Below are positions 52,701 through 62,252 of a DNA stretch of 64,000 nucleotides, piece after piece (the stretch's first letter is position 1; each line of letters starts with the position of its first letter). The DNA is taken from NCBI RefSeq assembly GCF_025950235.1, contig NZ_JAPDDT010000004.1, positions 496,001 through 560,000 on the forward strand, read 5' to 3'. The notes under the pieces are model-generated. The model was given only the letters and a program-made list of their open reading frames with translations. It did no database searches and was not told the DNA's origin. This DNA is from Luteolibacter arcticus. Lineage in GTDB: Bacteria; Verrucomicrobiota; Verrucomicrobiia; Verrucomicrobiales; Akkermansiaceae. Made by a program: the position numbers and the translations under genes.

Positions 52701-53468
52701 GTGGCCGTGAAACTCGTCTCCTGGAACGTCAATGGCATCCGCGCCACCCTCGGAAAAGGCCTCCCCGAATTTGTCGCCTCCGAGCGCCCGGAAATCCTCT
52801 GCCTTCAGGAAACCAAGGCCCGCGAGGAACAGGTCGCGTTGCCGCTGGAATTCGGCGGCTACCACAGCTTCTGGAATTCCGCGGAAAAACCCGGCTATTC
52901 CGGCGTGGCCGTTTTCACCCGCGACAAGCCCATCGCCGTGAAGCACGGCATGGATATCGCCGATCACGACCGCGAGGGCCGCGTGCTGACCCTGGAATAT
53001 CCCGACTTCTACCTGGTGAACGTTTACACCCCGAATGCCCAGGACGAACTCCGGCGCCTGCCCTACCGGTTGCAGTGGGACGAGGCCTTCCGCCTCTACC
53101 TGCTGGCGCTCGAGGCGGCCGGTAAACCGGTCATCTTCTGCGGCGACCTAAACGTCGCCCACAACGAAATCGACCTCGCCCGGCCACGGGAAAACCGCAA
53201 GAACGCCGGCTTCAGCGACGAGGAACGCGCCAGCTTCACGAAGCTCCTCGGCAGCGGCTTCCACGACACTTTCCGCCACTTTTACCCGGACAAGGCCGGT
53301 GCCTACTCGTGGTGGAGCTTCCGCGGCGCAGCCCGCACCAACAATGTCGGGTGGCGGATCGACTACTTCGGTGTGACCAAGGGCATGCTCGGCAACCTCA
53401 AGGAGGCCTCGATCCTACCGCATGTCACCGGCTCCGATCACTGCCCGGTGACATTGACGCTGGGTTGA
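52701..53468 (+). CDS. xth: Exodeoxyribonuclease III
   Basis: A 255-residue EEP-family AP endonuclease/3'-exonuclease for base excision repair. Motifs: KLVSWNVNGIRATL, EILCLQETKAREEQV with the metal-binding Glu, VIFCGDLNVAHNEIDLA, YSWWSFRGAARTNNVGWRID and TGSDHCPVTLTL with the catalytic Asp-His. The start is GTG at 52701 or 52707; neither has a strong ribosome site. Confidence 0.95.
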   Translation: MAVKLVSWNVNGIRATLGKGLPEFVASERPEILCLQETKAREEQVALPLEFGGYHSFWNSAEKPGYSGVAVFTRDKPIAVKHGMDIADHDREGRVLTLEYPDFYLVNVYTPNAQDELRRLPYRLQWDEAFRLYLLALEAAGKPVIFCGDLNVAHNEIDLARPRENRKNAGFSDEERASFTKLLGSGFHDTFRHFYPDKAGAYSWWSFRGAARTNNVGWRIDYFGVTKGMLGNLKEASILPHVTGSDHCPVTLTLG

Positions 53469-53513
53469 AAGCGAGCGCTTGGAGAATTGCGGGCGATTTG
53501 CCATGGTGCCACC

Positions 53514-54173
53514 ATGAAGGCGATTCCCCTCCTCGCGCTCCTGTTTGCTTCCAGCCCTTCCGTGGCCCCCGCCGCCGTCACGCTGTTTCAAACCGATAAC
53601 TTCGACGCCCTCGGCGGATGGACCAGCGGCGGCCCGAATCCCAACCCGCCCGTCATTTTCGCCGACTCCGGCCCGCTCGGCGGCGGCGACTCGTCGCTGC
53701 GGGTCACCGCGAATGGCGGAGGTGCCGGCGGGCGATTGGTGACTTTCAACCGCACGACTTGGACTGGCGACTTCACCGGCGAAGGCGTCACCACGATCAT
53801 GGCGGACCTCCGCAACCTCGGAACCAGTTCGCTTTCCGTCCGGATCGCCTTCAACGGTCCCGGCGGCTGGTGGATCACGGCCGCGGAATCCGTCCCCGCC
53901 TCTGCCCCCTGGGGGAATTTCGACTTCGACATCCGCGCCGTCTCACTGGTGGCCTCCGATAGCGGGACGAATGCCGTGGCGACCCTCGCCAACGTGACCG
54001 AAATGCGCATTCTCCACTCGCCCGACCCCGACCACACGGGCGTGGCACTCTCCAGTTCGATGCTCATCGACAACATTACCGCGGTCCCCGAGCCCTCGGC
54101 ACTGATCCTGCTCGCCTGGAGCCCTCTGCTTCTGAAACGGAAACGTCGGTTTGCAAAAAATGCGATTCCGTGA
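53514..54173 (+). CDS. PEP-CTERM sorted secreted protein 1
   Basis: A 219-residue protein with signal peptide MKAIPLLALLFASSPSVAPA and a single beta-sandwich domain (LFQTDNFDALGGWTSGGPNP onward) similar to extracellular laminin-G/jelly-roll folds. The C-terminus has the PEP-CTERM signal AVPEPSALILLAWSPLLLKR followed by a basic tail, which exosortase would cut. Its stop overlaps the GTG start of the DUF1800 giant (GTGA), so the two are probably coupled. Confidence 0.82.
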   Translation: MKAIPLLALLFASSPSVAPAAVTLFQTDNFDALGGWTSGGPNPNPPVIFADSGPLGGGDSSLRVTANGGGAGGRLVTFNRTTWTGDFTGEGVTTIMADLRNLGTSSLSVRIAFNGPGGWWITAAESVPASAPWGNFDFDIRAVSLVASDSGTNAVATLANVTEMRILHSPDPDHTGVALSSSMLIDNITAVPEPSALILLAWSPLLLKRKRRFAKNAIP

Positions 54174-57100
54174 AGCATTACCCGCTCATGCTGCGGTTCC
54201 TCTTACACCTGCCCGTGCTCCCGGTGCTGCTTGTCATGGCCGAGCCCGTGGCCGCAGTGCCCTATTTCTACGGCATCTGGCAGCTCGGGAATGACGAGGG
54301 CACGCCGAATGAATTCGGCAATCCGACCTGGTCGTCCAACCCCGCGCCCGGTTCGAATATCGCCAGGGACGACGACTTCTACCGCGCCGGCACCTACCCC
54401 GGCTTCGGCCCCATCGGGGACGAGCCGCTCTCAAATTTCGAGCGCGAGATCACTTCCGGCGATCCGCGCAACCGCATCCACTTTCCGCTCACCGTCGCGC
54501 AGGCGGCGTCATCCTCGCGGCTAAAGCTGACCCTCGACCTGATCTGGGGCGGCTGGTCCACGCCGGGCTTCGGCACCCACAATGTGGTCGTCACCATGAA
54601 CGGCCAGCCGGTGGCCACGTTCAACGGCATCACGTGGAATCGCACGCTGGAGATGACCTTTCCGGCCGCCTCGGTGAATGCGGTCACCGGGCCGAACGTC
54701 ATCCAGATCGAACGCACCGGCGGCACGGCCGGCGGCTGGGTCGGCTTCGATTACCTGAAGCTCGACCACGATCCCACTGGCATGGCGGATGCGGATGACG
54801 ATGACTTGCCGCGGTGGTATGAGGAGAGCTTCGGCCTCAGCGAAAGCAATCCCGCCGATGCCGCCGCTGATCCGGATGGCGATGGGCGGACCACGTTCGT
54901 CGAGTACCAAGCCGGCACCAATCCAACCGACGCCGACACCGACAACGACGGCATTTCCGACTCCGCGGAGATCCCACTCGGCACCAATCCCCTGCTCCGC
55001 GATACCGACGGTGACGGGATTTCCGATGGTGCCGAAACCACCACCAATCGCCTGCTCACGGACAGCGATGCCGACGGCTACCCCGACAACATCGAGCTCG
55101 AGCAAGGCAGCAATCCCGCTTCCGCCGCGTCGATGCCCTTTGGCTTCTCCGGCTCGATCGCCCTCCAGTTTGTGGCCGAGTCGCAGCAGTCCGCCATCCT
55201 GCCCGCGGGCGATCCCGCCGGTTTCTTCCGCTTTCCCCACTGGAATGTATCGCCGCCGCTACCCCAGTGGCGGGCGGACGGGGTCACCACCCCGGGCAGC
55301 CTGTCGTCACTGAAGAACAACCGGGGCCAGGCCACGGATGCCGCCGCGAGTTGGAGCTGCCACTACGCCAGCCCCGGCCTGCACAAGGGCACCAGCAATG
55401 AGCGGCTCTACAACGGGATGATTCACACCCAGGTAAAGGGCACCGTGAATTCGAACGGTGTCGTCACCACCGCGTTCAATCTGCCCGCGACCCTTTCGCT
55501 CACCGGCATTCCATACTCCTCCTATGACCTTCTTGTGTATGTCGGCTCCACCTACCCGGGTGAAAAGTCGATCCTCACCCGCCAAGGCGAGGCGGCCGGT
55601 CGCGCCATCCTCTCAGCCTCCAATCCTCCTTTCCGCGGGTTCACTGAAGTCACGTCCACCACTGCCTTCCAGTCCGGGAACTTCGTCCGCTTTCGCGGCC
55701 TGACCGGGGCCAGCCAATCCCTCACCCTCACCACCGTCGCCACGCCGACCCCGCCCTTGCCCGGGCCGCAGGGACAGTTGGTCACCGTGGATTACTACAA
55801 CAGGTCCGGCTTCCACGGCATTCAGATCATCGATACCTCGACCGATGCCGATGGCGACGGAATGAAGGACGCGGTGGAAATTGAACACCGCCTGAATCCC
55901 ACCGTTCCCGATGCCCTCGCGGATGCCGATGGCGATACGGTTTCGAATGCCGCCGAACTCGCCGCGGGTACCGACCTCCACCATCGCGACACCGACCGCG
56001 ACGGCATCCCGGACAACAGCGATGCCGGCCCGCTCGATCCGGACCGTGATGACGACACGCTGCTGGATGGCGACGAGGTGAATGCCTCCCCTTTCCCCTC
56101 GCTGGCCAATGATGCCGATAGCGATGACGACGGCTACAATGACGCACTCGAACGCGCCGCGGGCACGAACCCGATGTCCGCCGCGAGCGTCCCGCCGCCA
56201 GTGCCCACTTGGAATGCCGCCACCCGGACCTGGCGCTGGCAGATTGACAATATCCGCCTGCTCTGGAACCACTCGCAGTCGATGGTCGGCGCGCTGGAGG
56301 GCAGCGACACCATGCTTGGCGAGGCAGTGGCCCAGGTGAACCATGGCGGCTGGAGCAAATCGGTCGGCATCGGCCTGCGCTATCGCGATGGCCGCGTGAC
56401 CTACCGCTTCCGCTGCATTGAGGGACTGTTCCGCGTTCCGGAGATCCCGGACAATCCCCTCGATACGGATGATGGCTACTGGGGCAGCGACTGGAATGTT
56501 CCGCCCTTGGACCGCACGAAGGATTTCGGCTTCAGCGGCTTTGGCACGGGCGACGACTCCAAGCCGCTGCGGATGGAATTCTCCGCCACACAACCCAACG
56601 CAGGGACGAACGCGTGGACGCTGAATTTCCTGATCGCCGATCTCACGGTTCCCGACGTACCCGTGACCCTCGCATCCCAATCGTGGACCGGTGCCCAAGC
56701 GATGGAGCCATCCCTCTCGAACGGCACCGCGGTATGGACCAATGCCAATGGAGTCGCCGGCGCCTTCGACGTGACACTCGAAACCGGAGTGGACGCCTAC
56801 ATCTCTCCGAGCGCCCTCGGAGCCATCGACACCGACAACGACGGCATGCCGGACTCGTGGGAAACCACCCACACCTTCAACATCGGCAGCGCCGCCGATG
56901 CCACGTTGGATGCCGACGCCGATGGCCTCACCAACTTGAAGGAGTTCCTCGCCGGCACCAACCCGCGCGACTCCGACAGCGATGACGACGGTGCATCCGA
57001 CGCCATCGAACTCCATCGCGGGGCCAATCCCCTATCCGCCGCGAGCAAGCCCGCCTGGTTCAACTTCACCGGCAATCTCGCCGACCTCGATGGCAACGGA

Positions 57101-59233
57101 CTTTCCGATGCCTGGACGCTGTGGTCCGGCGGCATTTCACGCGCGGCAGGTGCCGATGATGACGGCGACGGCATGAGCAATCTGGAGGAAAGCGAAGCGG
57201 GCACCGATCCCGATGATCCCTCTTCAAGGATCGACCTCAAGACGTGGCGCGAGAATGGCAACCTCGTCCTCTCGTGGACCGACTTGCCGCTGAAAGCGTT
57301 CGGCATCGAGACCAGCCCGACGCTCTCCGATTGGCAAAGCGCGACCGGCTTGCCGGCCTCCAGCATCGCCGACGGCCGGCGGAAACTCGTGATCCCGGCC
57401 GGAATGCTGCCCGCCGGGAGCAACTACTATCGCACGGAGATCCTGCCGAAGGATTCCGATGGCGACGGCGTCGAGGACTGGGCGGAGACCACCGTGATCG
57501 GGTCGTCTAACAGCACCACCGACACTCTCTCCCAATCGATCGTCCGCGCGAATGGCCAGACCCTTTCGGGCGATGCTGCAGCGCTGTTGGATAAGGTCCA
57601 GGGTTCGTCTCCTTCGGGCGGTTCTTCCGGTTCAAGCGCACCCGGCACGCCGTCACCGGTGAATGCCTCGCGGTTCCTGATGCAATCCACCTTCGGGCCC
57701 ACCCCCGATGACATCGCGAAGGTCCGCCAGCTCGGATATGCAGGATGGATCAACGAACAGCTCACCCTGCCCACATCCTTCCACACGCCCTACATCGTCG
57801 AAGCGAAGCGCGATGCCGTCGGTGCCCACATCGACCGGACGTACAACTACAGCGACCAGGACAAGTTCCTCTTCGGCAACAATGCCACCACGCCCTTCGC
57901 CCGCGCCGCCATCGGAGGTCAGGACCAGCTCCGCCAGCGCATCGCTTTCGCCCTGTCCGAAATCCTCGTCGTTTCACGCCGCGACGCGAATCTGGAGGAG
58001 CGCTCCGAAGGCATCACGCACTACTACGATACTCTGCTCCGCCATTCGTTCGGTAACTACGGCGACCTGCTTCTGGATGTCGCGATGCATCCGGCGATGG
58101 GCGCTTACCTGAGCCACGCCGGCAATCAGAAAGCCGACCCGGCCATCCCCCGCTACCCGGACGAAAACTTCGCCCGCGAGCTGATGCAGCTCTTCACCAT
58201 CGGCCTATGGGAACTCAATCCCGATGGCAGCCGCAAGCTCGACGTCCACGGCGAGCCCATCCCGACCTACGACAATGGCGACATCACCGAGCTCGCCCGC
58301 GTCTTCACCGGACTCTACTACGACTCTCCCTATGGCTGGAGCGGCGGAGGCTGGGCCGACGAGCACTACACGAAGCCGATGGTGATGCATGCCGATCGCC
58401 ACGACTTCGACTCGAAGATTCTCCCCCACGGCTTCGTGGTCCCACCGCGTGAAGCGACCGAAAGCAACGGCCTCCAGGACGTGCGCGACGCCATCGATGC
58501 GCTCTTCCGCCATCCGAACACGCCGCCCTTCGTCTGTCGCCAGCTCATCCAGTTCCTGATCACGGACAACCCCTCGCCCGCCTACATCCAGCGCGTGCAA
58601 GACGTCTTCGTGAACGACGGCACCGGCAAACGCGGCAACCTCGGCGCGGTGGTGAAGACCATCCTGCTCGATCCCGAAGCGCGCGAGCAACCGCTCTCGC
58701 CCACCTTCGGAAAGGTCCGTGAACCGGTGGTGAAGACGATGCACCTCGGCCGCCTCTTCAAGCTCGCGGAGACCCATCCCAACTTCGTCTGGTGGAATTG
58801 GACCGAGACCTACTATGGCTTTAGTAAGCAGGAACCGACGAATTCGCCGAGCGTCTTCAATTTCTACACGCCGGTCTATCAGGCCCCAGGCGAAATCCGC
58901 AATGCAGGACTGGTCAGTCCCGGCTTCCAGATCGTGGATACTTACTCGTCCATCTCCTTCCCGAACCTGATCTGGGAATACCTTCACCGCGGCTTCCGCT
59001 CGTCCTATGACTGGTATTACCCGCTCGACTACTCCGCCACGCTGCTGCTGGCCGAGAACCCGGCGGCACTGGTCGATCACGTGAACCTGCTGGTCTGCGC
59101 CGGCACCATGACGGCCCGCACCCGCGGCATCCTGCTCAATGCCGTTTCCCAGTCCTCGCTCGCACCGAAGGAGCGCGTCGCCCTCGCGATCTGGACCGCC
59201 ATGACCTGCCCCGAGGGTGCCATCCAACGCTGA
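54170..59233 (+). CDS. Giant secreted TSP3-repeat / DUF1800 protein
   Basis: A 1687-residue secreted protein. The start is GTG 54170 (overlapping the upstream stop) or ATG 54188. After the signal peptide come a beta-sandwich resembling polysaccharide-lyase C-terminal domains (about 30-200, YFYGIWQLGNDEGTPNEFGN), a series of Asp-rich TSP3-like calcium loops (about 204-325, 555-665 and 885-1020, e.g. DTDGDGISDGAETTTN), intervening beta domains, a Ser/Gly linker (about 1140-1163) and a C-terminal DUF1800 domain (about 1165-1680, NASRFLMQSTFGPTPDDIAK and ENFARELMQLFTIGLWELNP). DUF1800 and DUF1501 proteins are usually paired; their biochemical role is unknown. Confidence 0.88.
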   Translation: MKHYPLMLRFLLHLPVLPVLLVMAEPVAAVPYFYGIWQLGNDEGTPNEFGNPTWSSNPAPGSNIARDDDFYRAGTYPGFGPIGDEPLSNFEREITSGDPRNRIHFPLTVAQAASSSRLKLTLDLIWGGWSTPGFGTHNVVVTMNGQPVATFNGITWNRTLEMTFPAASVNAVTGPNVIQIERTGGTAGGWVGFDYLKLDHDPTGMADADDDDLPRWYEESFGLSESNPADAAADPDGDGRTTFVEYQAGTNPTDADTDNDGISDSAEIPLGTNPLLRDTDGDGISDGAETTTNRLLTDSDADGYPDNIELEQGSNPASAASMPFGFSGSIALQFVAESQQSAILPAGDPAGFFRFPHWNVSPPLPQWRADGVTTPGSLSSLKNNRGQATDAAASWSCHYASPGLHKGTSNERLYNGMIHTQVKGTVNSNGVVTTAFNLPATLSLTGIPYSSYDLLVYVGSTYPGEKSILTRQGEAAGRAILSASNPPFRGFTEVTSTTAFQSGNFVRFRGLTGASQSLTLTTVATPTPPLPGPQGQLVTVDYYNRSGFHGIQIIDTSTDADGDGMKDAVEIEHRLNPTVPDALADADGDTVSNAAELAAGTDLHHRDTDRDGIPDNSDAGPLDPDRDDDTLLDGDEVNASPFPSLANDADSDDDGYNDALERAAGTNPMSAASVPPPVPTWNAATRTWRWQIDNIRLLWNHSQSMVGALEGSDTMLGEAVAQVNHGGWSKSVGIGLRYRDGRVTYRFRCIEGLFRVPEIPDNPLDTDDGYWGSDWNVPPLDRTKDFGFSGFGTGDDSKPLRMEFSATQPNAGTNAWTLNFLIADLTVPDVPVTLASQSWTGAQAMEPSLSNGTAVWTNANGVAGAFDVTLETGVDAYISPSALGAIDTDNDGMPDSWETTHTFNIGSAADATLDADADGLTNLKEFLAGTNPRDSDSDDDGASDAIELHRGANPLSAASKPAWFNFTGNLADLDGNGLSDAWTLWSGGISRAAGADDDGDGMSNLEESEAGTDPDDPSSRIDLKTWRENGNLVLSWTDLPLKAFGIETSPTLSDWQSATGLPASSIADGRRKLVIPAGMLPAGSNYYRTEILPKDSDGDGVEDWAETTVIGSSNSTTDTLSQSIVRANGQTLSGDAAALLDKVQGSSPSGGSSGSSAPGTPSPVNASRFLMQSTFGPTPDDIAKVRQLGYAGWINEQLTLPTSFHTPYIVEAKRDAVGAHIDRTYNYSDQDKFLFGNNATTPFARAAIGGQDQLRQRIAFALSEILVVSRRDANLEERSEGITHYYDTLLRHSFGNYGDLLLDVAMHPAMGAYLSHAGNQKADPAIPRYPDENFARELMQLFTIGLWELNPDGSRKLDVHGEPIPTYDNGDITELARVFTGLYYDSPYGWSGGGWADEHYTKPMVMHADRHDFDSKILPHGFVVPPREATESNGLQDVRDAIDALFRHPNTPPFVCRQLIQFLITDNPSPAYIQRVQDVFVNDGTGKRGNLGAVVKTILLDPEAREQPLSPTFGKVREPVVKTMHLGRLFKLAETHPNFVWWNWTETYYGFSKQEPTNSPSVFNFYTPVYQAPGEIRNAGLVSPGFQIVDTYSSISFPNLIWEYLHRGFRSSYDWYYPLDYSATLLLAENPAALVDHVNLLVCAGTMTARTRGILLNAVSQSSLAPKERVALAIWTAMTCPEGAIQR

Positions 59234-59241
59234 AGCCCACC

Positions 59242-60693
59242 ATGAACCGCCGCAAGTTCCTCGGAGAAGCCAGTTGCGCCGCGATCGGCTCAACCTCCGT
59301 CCTCTCGACGCTGCTCAACCTGACGATGGCGAATCACGCCGCGGCCCAGGGCGGCTTCGGCACGCAGCGCAAGACGCTCGTCTGCGTCTTCATGTCGGGT
59401 GGCTGCGACACCTTCAACCTGCTCATCCCCCGCGGCGCTGGCTATGGCGAATATGCCGCCGCCCGGTCGAACCTTGCGATCCCCGAGGGGCAGTTGAAAG
59501 CGCTGAACGGCACCAACTTCGGCCTCCATCCCTCGTGCCCGAAGCTCGCCGATCTGTTCAATGGCACCGGCACCGGCGTGCTGGCAGGCAAGAAGCGCGT
59601 GAGCATGCTGGCGAACGTCGGCACCTTGATCCAGCCAATCCCTAACAAGAGCGCCTATCTCAACGGCAGCGTCGCCGTGCCCAAGGCGCTCTTTTCCCAC
59701 CGCGACCAGATCGAGCAGTGGCAAACCTCGGTACCACAAGGCATGCAGGTCCTCTCCGGCTGGGGGGGACGTGCCGCAGACGTCATTCACTCTACCATCA
59801 ACACCGAGCAAACCGGCAACTTCTACATGCCGATGAATTTCTCGGTCGCCGGCAACTCCGCCTTCCAGATCGGTCAGAGCGAAGGACAGTTCGTCATCAC
59901 TGGCGGCGGCGCGCTCGCGTTCACGGGCTCGATCGAAAATTCCGCTGCCCTCCAGGCGAAGAAACAAGTGATCGAGCAAACGGTCGCCAGTCCGGTCGAG
60001 CAGCATTACTCAAATCTCTTCCACCGCACCCACGGCCGCATCACCGCGAACTCGATGGACCGCGGCAAGGAGTTCCAGCAGCACTTTGCCAATCCCGGCA
60101 CGCTCAACACCCAGAACGTGACCAACGTGGTGAACAACGCGCCCTTCCCGAACCATTGGATCTCCTCGCAATTCCGCGCCGCCGTGAAGACCATCGCCAT
60201 CCGCCAGCAGCTCAAGCTGATGCGCCAGACGATGTTCATCGACTTCGGCGGCTGGGACCATCATGCGGAGCTGTTGGAAAACCATGGCAACATGCTCGCG
60301 ATCCTCGATGGCGCACTCTACGCCTTCCAGTTTTGCCTGGAGACCTTGGGCCTGGCCAACGACGTGATCACCTTCACCGCCTCCGACTTCGGTCGCACGC
60401 TGCGCTCGAACGGCCAAGGCACCGACCACGCATGGTCGAGCAATCAGATCGTGATGGGCGGACCGGTCGCGGGGGGACAGGTCCGCGGCACCTTCCCGTC
60501 GCTGGTCATCGAGGGCGCGGACGACGTCGGCCGCGGCGGACGCATCTTCCCGAAGCTCTCCGCCGACCAGTATTTCTGCGAGCTGCTGCGCTGGTTCGGC
60601 GTCACCCCCGGCGACATGGACATGGTGCTGCCGAACATCGGGAACTTCTACGATCCCTATAGTAGTTCGAACCCGGTCGGCTTCCTCGCGTGA
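59242..60693 (+). CDS. DUF1501 protein, Tat-exported
   Basis: A 483-residue protein with a twin-arginine signal MNRRKFLGEASCAAIGSTSV. The DUF1501 (sulfatase/alkaline phosphatase-like) core is seen in VFMSGGCDTFNLLIPRG, MFIDFGGWDHHAELLENHG and TASDFGRTLRSNGQGTDHAW. It follows the DUF1800 gene by 8 bases and overlaps the next gene by 4. It probably acts outside the cytoplasmic membrane together with the DUF1800 protein; the substrate is unknown. Confidence 0.92.
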   Translation: MNRRKFLGEASCAAIGSTSVLSTLLNLTMANHAAAQGGFGTQRKTLVCVFMSGGCDTFNLLIPRGAGYGEYAAARSNLAIPEGQLKALNGTNFGLHPSCPKLADLFNGTGTGVLAGKKRVSMLANVGTLIQPIPNKSAYLNGSVAVPKALFSHRDQIEQWQTSVPQGMQVLSGWGGRAADVIHSTINTEQTGNFYMPMNFSVAGNSAFQIGQSEGQFVITGGGALAFTGSIENSAALQAKKQVIEQTVASPVEQHYSNLFHRTHGRITANSMDRGKEFQQHFANPGTLNTQNVTNVVNNAPFPNHWISSQFRAAVKTIAIRQQLKLMRQTMFIDFGGWDHHAELLENHGNMLAILDGALYAFQFCLETLGLANDVITFTASDFGRTLRSNGQGTDHAWSSNQIVMGGPVAGGQVRGTFPSLVIEGADDVGRGGRIFPKLSADQYFCELLRWFGVTPGDMDMVLPNIGNFYDPYSSSNPVGFLA

Positions 60694-61220
60694 AATCCGG
60701 TCGCCGGTTATCCGCCTGGGCATGGGTCGTCGCGCTCGCAGCCCTCGCCCCGCTCACGTGGATGTTCCTGAAAGCACCCCCGGAAGCACCGCGGACCGCT
60801 GAAGAATCCACGATTCCGGACCGCACGCACGCCCCCACGCCTCGCACTCCCACTGCCGCCGAGCGACTCCTTGAAGGCTACGCAGATCCTGCGACGCCTC
60901 CGATCGAAGACCTGCGGAAGATCCACCGCGTGGCCGCCGGCTACTTCTCCGTGGTGAAGGATGCCAGCCGCTTTCCCATCGGTGGCAACGCCGACCTTTC
61001 CGCGGCACTACGTGGCGAGAATTCCAACCGCGAGGTCCTCGTGCCGGAAGGACATCGGGCATTCTCAAAGGAGGGATGGCTCATCGACCGTTGGGGCACA
61101 CCGTTGGTCGTACATCCGGAAGGATGGAAGCAGCTTGAACTCCGCTCGGCCGGCCCGGACAAGACCCCCTACACTCCGGATGACCTCGTCTTGAAGCCAT
61201 CCGGTGCCGCTTCCAAATGA
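60690..61220 (+). CDS. Membrane-anchored protein with GspG-like C-terminal segment
   Basis: A 176-residue protein starting at a GTG that overlaps the DUF1501 stop. One N-terminal membrane segment (WAWVVALAALAPLTWMFLKA) is followed by a Pro/Thr-rich linker and a domain ending WLIDRWGTPLVVHPEG, then LRSAGPDKTPYTPDDLVL. The D-x-W-G-x-P and SaGpD...DD pattern is that of the calcium-binding end of type II secretion pseudopilin GspG, but the N-terminal prepilin motif is absent. A role with the DUF1800/DUF1501 pair is inferred from linkage. Confidence 0.7.
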   Translation: MKSGRRLSAWAWVVALAALAPLTWMFLKAPPEAPRTAEESTIPDRTHAPTPRTPTAAERLLEGYADPATPPIEDLRKIHRVAAGYFSVVKDASRFPIGGNADLSAALRGENSNREVLVPEGHRAFSKEGWLIDRWGTPLVVHPEGWKQLELRSAGPDKTPYTPDDLVLKPSGAASK

Positions 61221-61296
61221 GCTTCGCAATCGCGCGCCAAGATTCCGCAAGCGGGCGTTAGCGCCTTCACCGCATGTTCTTCACGCTCTTCCGCGC

Positions 61297-61941
61297 ATGA
61301 AGAAACGATTGATCGCCCCCTTGATGGCACTGGCCTTGTCCGGGATGACAGGCAGTGCCGTCGCCTCCACCATCGGCTTGGCCGGTGGAACCATCGTCAC
61401 CACCTGGGATACCTTCCCCAATACCCCTCCGACTCCCGTCGTATTCTCCAACGATGCGCCGGACACCAACACCGGCCAAGTCAGCGCCACGCTGAGCGCC
61501 ACGATGACCGGAGGAAACATCACCGGCGCGGGACAGCGCCTCTACGCAGGCAGCTTCGGCCCGGACTCCTTTCCATTCGACCTCGCGATCAATGGCACCA
61601 CCAATGAGACGATTCCGATCATCGGCCTTGTCCTCAAGTTCACCCCGCCGTCGGGCGGAGTGGCAGCTTCCGCGAACTTCTTCACCGTGTTGCTCAATGG
61701 TGTGGCTGCAAGCCAGCAGGTCTTCACCGGTGCCTCCGTGGAAGGCATGAACAACTTCCAGATCTATCACTGGTATTGGACCGATGCCAATCTGGCCTCC
61801 GGCGCGGAAATCCAGTTCACGATCGACAGCGCCGCCGATCACGTGACGCTGGATGCCATTCAGATCGTCCCCGAGCCCGGCTCAGCAGTACTCGGTGCGC
61901 TCGGTGCCGCGATGCTGGTGATCCGCCGTCGCCGCAAATAA
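61297..61941 (+). CDS. PEP-CTERM sorted secreted protein 2
   Basis: A 214-residue protein with a signal peptide (MKKRLIAPLMALALSGMTGS) and one beta-rich domain of unknown family. The C-terminus has the PEP-CTERM tripartite signal: VPEPGSAVLGALGAAMLVI followed by RRRRK. It lies 76 bases after the GspG-like gene; it may be transcribed separately. ATG 61297 is preferred over upstream in-frame starts because it begins the signal peptide. Confidence 0.8.
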   Translation: MKKRLIAPLMALALSGMTGSAVASTIGLAGGTIVTTWDTFPNTPPTPVVFSNDAPDTNTGQVSATLSATMTGGNITGAGQRLYAGSFGPDSFPFDLAINGTTNETIPIIGLVLKFTPPSGGVAASANFFTVLLNGVAASQQVFTGASVEGMNNFQIYHWYWTDANLASGAEIQFTIDSAADHVTLDAIQIVPEPGSAVLGALGAAMLVIRRRRK

Positions 61942-62024
61942 GCGATACTGCTTTCACCCACGCCGCGCTCGCAACTCCCGTTGCCGGCGCGGCTTCTTCT
62001 TCTCTAACAAGAACCGCTCTTCCT

Positions 62025-62157
62025 CGTCACAACGGGATGCCTCCTTCTTCGTCCCAACGGGACGGCTCATAATAGCCCGGCACGAAGTGCCGGGTAAACC
62101 GGCGTCGAGCATCGTGTCCCAACGGGACACCTTATGCGTCTGGCGGATGTCTGTTAG
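62025..62157. repeat. Dispersed three-hairpin element, copy 2, with a degenerate extra hairpin
   Basis: The same three hairpins as at 21878-21958 occur in the same order: CGTCCC-AAC-GGGACG (62050-62064), CCCGGCAC-GAA-GTGCCGGG (62076-62094) and GTGTCCC-AAC-GGGACAC (62114-62130), with CTGTTAG at the end. A degenerate extra first hairpin (CGTCAC-AAC-GGGATG) precedes it at 62025-62039. It lies between convergent genes. The middle stem differs from copy 1 by a paired T-A to C-G change. Confidence 0.85.
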
Positions 62158-62252
62158 ACAGGCTCCGAAGCCTCGGCTGAGGGCTTTTCGCTGGGGCGTC
62201 CCATCATCCCATACATCCCCGTCCCTCTCAACAAACCCGACCCACCTCCCCC

